NCBI GenBank assembly: GCA_964647785.1
Contig: CAZYJD010000001.1
Location: forward strand, 1-64,000
Length of the DNA stretch: 64,000 bases
Reading direction: 5' to 3'
Source: CAZYJD01 sp964647785
GTDB lineage: Bacteria; Bacteroidota; Bacteroidia; NS11-12g; UBA9320
This document shows positions 61,856 through 64,000 of this stretch, one piece after another. Each line of letters opens with the position of its first letter. Positions within the stretch are counted from its first letter, which is position 1. The position numbers and the translations under genes were made by a program. The notes under the pieces were generated by a model. That model did not search any database, had not been told where the DNA came from, and saw only the letters and a program-made list of their open reading frames with translations.

Positions 61856-61936
61856 TAAACACGTATTCCGTTCTTTGCTGAATGCCGTTAGAGTTATCCT
61901 CGGGCTGAGCGTTTTACGATAGAAGAATACACCTAC

Positions 61937-62041
61937 ATGATGATTGTGATCATCGCTTCGATGGTTCCAGTGATTTCTGTTCTACTTTTTAGAAAGTACA
62001 GGAAGAAGTACGTTAAATGGTTTGCATTGGGAATTCATTGA
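61937..62041 (+). CDS. Possible 34-residue membrane peptide
   Basis: ATG 61937 to TGA 62041 encodes a short peptide beginning MMIVIIASMVPVISVLLF, one hydrophobic helix followed by a basic segment RKYRKKYVK. The same frame is open upstream to about 61890 without another ATG, and could be a gene remnant. It lies in the 240-base space between acyP and the convergent surface protein, which otherwise shows nothing. Coding is uncertain. Confidence 0.3.
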   Translation: MMIVIIASMVPVISVLLFRKYRKKYVKWFALGIH

Positions 62042-62097
62042 AATTTCAAACCCAATGTCTGAAGATAGCAAAGTCATTTCCTGAACCATCCATTTCC

Positions 62098-64000
62098 CTA
62101 ATGGGCTATATTTAATCTCTGGGTATACAACTGATGCTGATGATGTATGTGAATGATATACGTTCCGGTATTCAGCTGACTTATATCCAAATTACCAGGC
62201 AGTATCTTTTGCAAGGTTAACACCCTGCGCGCCAACAGGTCGTAAATCTGAATTTCAGCTTCACCACTGAGACCAACGATTTGAATAACTGAGCTGGCAG
62301 GATTGGGATAAACATTGATGGGTTCCTGTTGGCGGGTTTCAAGACTGTTCGTGCGCACACTTTCAAAAAACCAGCTATCACTCCATGGACCTACAAGATC
62401 AGGGCGCCGTGCCCGCACCCGCCAATAATAACGAGTACCTTGATTCAAGTTGGTAAATGCCACTGCCGTGCTTGTGGGATTACCTGTTGCCACCAAATTG
62501 GTGAAATTGCTATTGGTAGAAACCTGTATGTCGTATGACTGAGCTGTGTTAACACCAAACCAGACCAGATTTACCCCTGCAAGAGGGATGTTGCTTGCTC
62601 CATTAAAAGGTCGAGACAATTGAGGTTTAGAAAGTTGGGGGGCGGCCACCGTGCTAAAACGATGGATAAGAGACCAGGATGATGTATCCCGGGTGTGAAA
62701 TGCTCTTGCTCTCCAGTAATAAGTTGAACCATGATCGAGATTGACCACTTTTTCTGAAGGGTCTCCCTTGCTGAGGGTTTGAATGCCAGCTGTACTCAGG
62801 TTGGAATCTTTTGCTATTTGATACTCATAGGTGTAATCATCATCTGAACCCTGTATGCCCCAGTCAAGTTTGGGGTTGATAACCACATTTTGTGCATCAT
62901 TCGCCGGGGAGCTAAGCCAGGGTCGCTGTGTGGTGGTGAAACTCCTGCTGATGGACCATTGGCTGCTATCCCTGTCTGTAACACAACGCGTTCTCCAGTA
63001 ATATCTCGTCTCGAAATTCAACTCTCCGGGCAATTCTACCTGAATATATTGCGGTTGAAAATCATCTGGTTCATGTAGGGCAGAACCGAATTGCTTTAGA
63101 GGAGAATTAAACGCCATGCTTGTATCCAACTCCCAATGAACGCTATCACTCCCATCTACTCCCACAATCAAGGCATTTGTCTGCGTGCCAATGCCTATGA
63201 AATTATCAGGTGGGAAATGAGGTAGAGGTCCGGATTTGGTTCTAAAGGTAACGGGGATGGTGGATTCAGAAGTGTCGGAATATCTGATTGCAAACACCCG
63301 GTACACATAATCCTGATCATACTTGAGGTCAACAAAGGTGCTATTCCATATGCCGGAAACGTTTTCGAACGTATCAACCACAATGGCTTCATCAGAAAGG
63401 GCGATATTAAACTGCTTTCCAGTATCTATTTGTAACAAATATGCCGTGGCCCACGAAGCCTGAATGAATCTGATGTTCACGCGGATATTATGATCTGCGG
63501 TATTGTTTCTCGGAGATGGCGGATCTATTCTCAATTGCCCGGTAAATGTGCGAAACTGAAACTCTGACCATTTTGAAGTATCAGTATCGTGCATGCCGCG
63601 TACTCGCCAGAAATAGGGTCTGTTCAAATACAGTGTGTCCGGTAAAGTCATTCTATCTTCAGCAAGTGTGCTGTCTTTGAGAATCACAGCAAAATCCGCG
63701 TTTTCTGAGAGCTGAAACTGATACCTCATTCCGGATCGGTTGTCCCATCTAAACTGAACCACCAGTGACTGGAGGCTGCCATTGTTTTGAGGGAACACAA
63801 ATGTGAAATCTTCGCTCACAAAAAATGAATCCACCACAGACCAATCAGATTTCTGATTACCAAATACGCCCCTTATACGCCAGTAGTACCATTCACCAAA
63901 ATACAGGTTTCTTAAAGTGTCTCTCCTGGAGTATCTGTCGAGTATTTTGCTTTTGCTTTCCGTTGATGAGAAATCTCTTTGGGTATCCAATTGCAATTCA
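62098..64000 (-). CDS. Large Fn3-like repeat protein with T9SS sorting domain (3' part)
   Basis: At least 633 residues are encoded; the frame stays open to the window end, so the true start is outside. It contains about six fibronectin-III-like repeats, each with a closing pattern such as YYWRVRARRPDLVGPWSDSW, YYWRTRCVTDRDSSQWSIS, YYWRARAFHTRDTSSWSLI, YFWRVRGMHDTDTSKWSEF and WYYWRIRGVFGNQKSDWSVV, each ending in a sFxT strand. The last 80 residues (VYPNPASSVIQIVG to LYTQRLNIAH) are a type A T9SS domain. It is a secreted or cell-surface protein, probably adhesive or carbohydrate-linked; the N-terminal catalytic part, if any, is not in view. Confidence 0.85.
   Translation of the reverse strand, partial: ELQLDTQRDFSSTESKSKILDRYSRRDTLRNLYFGEWYYWRIRGVFGNQKSDWSVVDSFFVSEDFTFVFPQNNGSLQSLVVQFRWDNRSGMRYQFQLSENADFAVILKDSTLAEDRMTLPDTLYLNRPYFWRVRGMHDTDTSKWSEFQFRTFTGQLRIDPPSPRNNTADHNIRVNIRFIQASWATAYLLQIDTGKQFNIALSDEAIVVDTFENVSGIWNSTFVDLKYDQDYVYRVFAIRYSDTSESTIPVTFRTKSGPLPHFPPDNFIGIGTQTNALIVGVDGSDSVHWELDTSMAFNSPLKQFGSALHEPDDFQPQYIQVELPGELNFETRYYWRTRCVTDRDSSQWSISRSFTTTQRPWLSSPANDAQNVVINPKLDWGIQGSDDDYTYEYQIAKDSNLSTAGIQTLSKGDPSEKVVNLDHGSTYYWRARAFHTRDTSSWSLIHRFSTVAAPQLSKPQLSRPFNGASNIPLAGVNLVWFGVNTAQSYDIQVSTNSNFTNLVATGNPTSTAVAFTNLNQGTRYYWRVRARRPDLVGPWSDSWFFESVRTNSLETRQQEPINVYPNPASSVIQIVGLSGEAEIQIYDLLARRVLTLQKILPGNLDISQLNTGTYIIHIHHQHQLYTQRLNIAH

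Overview
The window looks like a draft chromosome segment of a marine or freshwater Bacteroidota, most likely Flavobacteriales. The signs are a gliding protein (GldG), type IX secretion (T9SS) C-terminal sorting domains on three proteins, a type III glutamine synthetase, DUF2723, DUF2795 and DUF4856 proteins, a TonB-dependent receptor with a carboxypeptidase-regulatory-like N-terminus, and several copies of the Bacteroidota promoter -7 element TAnnTTTG. Ten Ns at 20042-20051 mark a scaffold join. Both ends are cut inside genes. No phage, transposase, CRISPR or plasmid genes were recognised.

Layout. 1-4.2 kb: gldG end, guaB, a GT-C-like glycosyltransferase, thiamine pyrophosphokinase. 4.3-7.7 kb: a lipoprotein overlapping a surface or barrel protein gene. 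7.6-14.7 kb (minus): promoter, leader hairpin, then rimP-nusA-infB-rlmN-pepT. 14.7-18.9 kb: DUF2723 protein, rlmB, DUF2795 protein. 18.9-27.1 kb (minus): lytic transglycosylase, Omp28-like lipoprotein, purM, a PorE-like OmpA lipoprotein, type III glutamine synthetase. 27.2-34.6 kb (minus): polA, PNGase F-like glycosidase, lpxH, a propeller-like protein, prfA. 34.7-39.5 kb: two divergent related envelope proteins, a patatin, a SOUL protein, a coiled-coil protein. 39.7-44.1 kb (minus): a translationally coupled surface-protein operon with two constant-head, variable-tail paralogues. 44.2-45.7 kb: an AT-richer accessory patch ending at tRNA-Arg(CCU). 45.7-48.7 kb: metG and a DsbA/FrnE-like protein. 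48.7-54.8 kb: an iron-type operon, DUF4856 lipoprotein - imelysin - vitamin-K-dependent gamma-carboxylase homologue - TonB-dependent receptor, behind a near-perfect 23-bp palindrome. 54.8-64 kb: DEAD-box helicase, TSUP permease with CDF metal transporter, tyrS, fabH, cvfB-like, acylphosphatase, and a large Fn3-like T9SS protein running off the end.

Most of the window is housekeeping. The strongest candidates for under-described biology are: (i) the iron-type operon whose third gene is a full-length gamma-carboxylase homologue with the human Asn159/His160/Lys218 positions conserved; (ii) the duplicated surface-protein cassette, with a 433-bp tract that reads as identical and unrelated C-termini; (iii) a PorE-like OmpA lipoprotein with an extra C-terminal domain resembling a degenerate retropepsin; and (iv) a terminator-like hairpin in the roughly 40-nt leader of the rimP-nusA-infB operon, a plausible NusA-sensitive attenuator.
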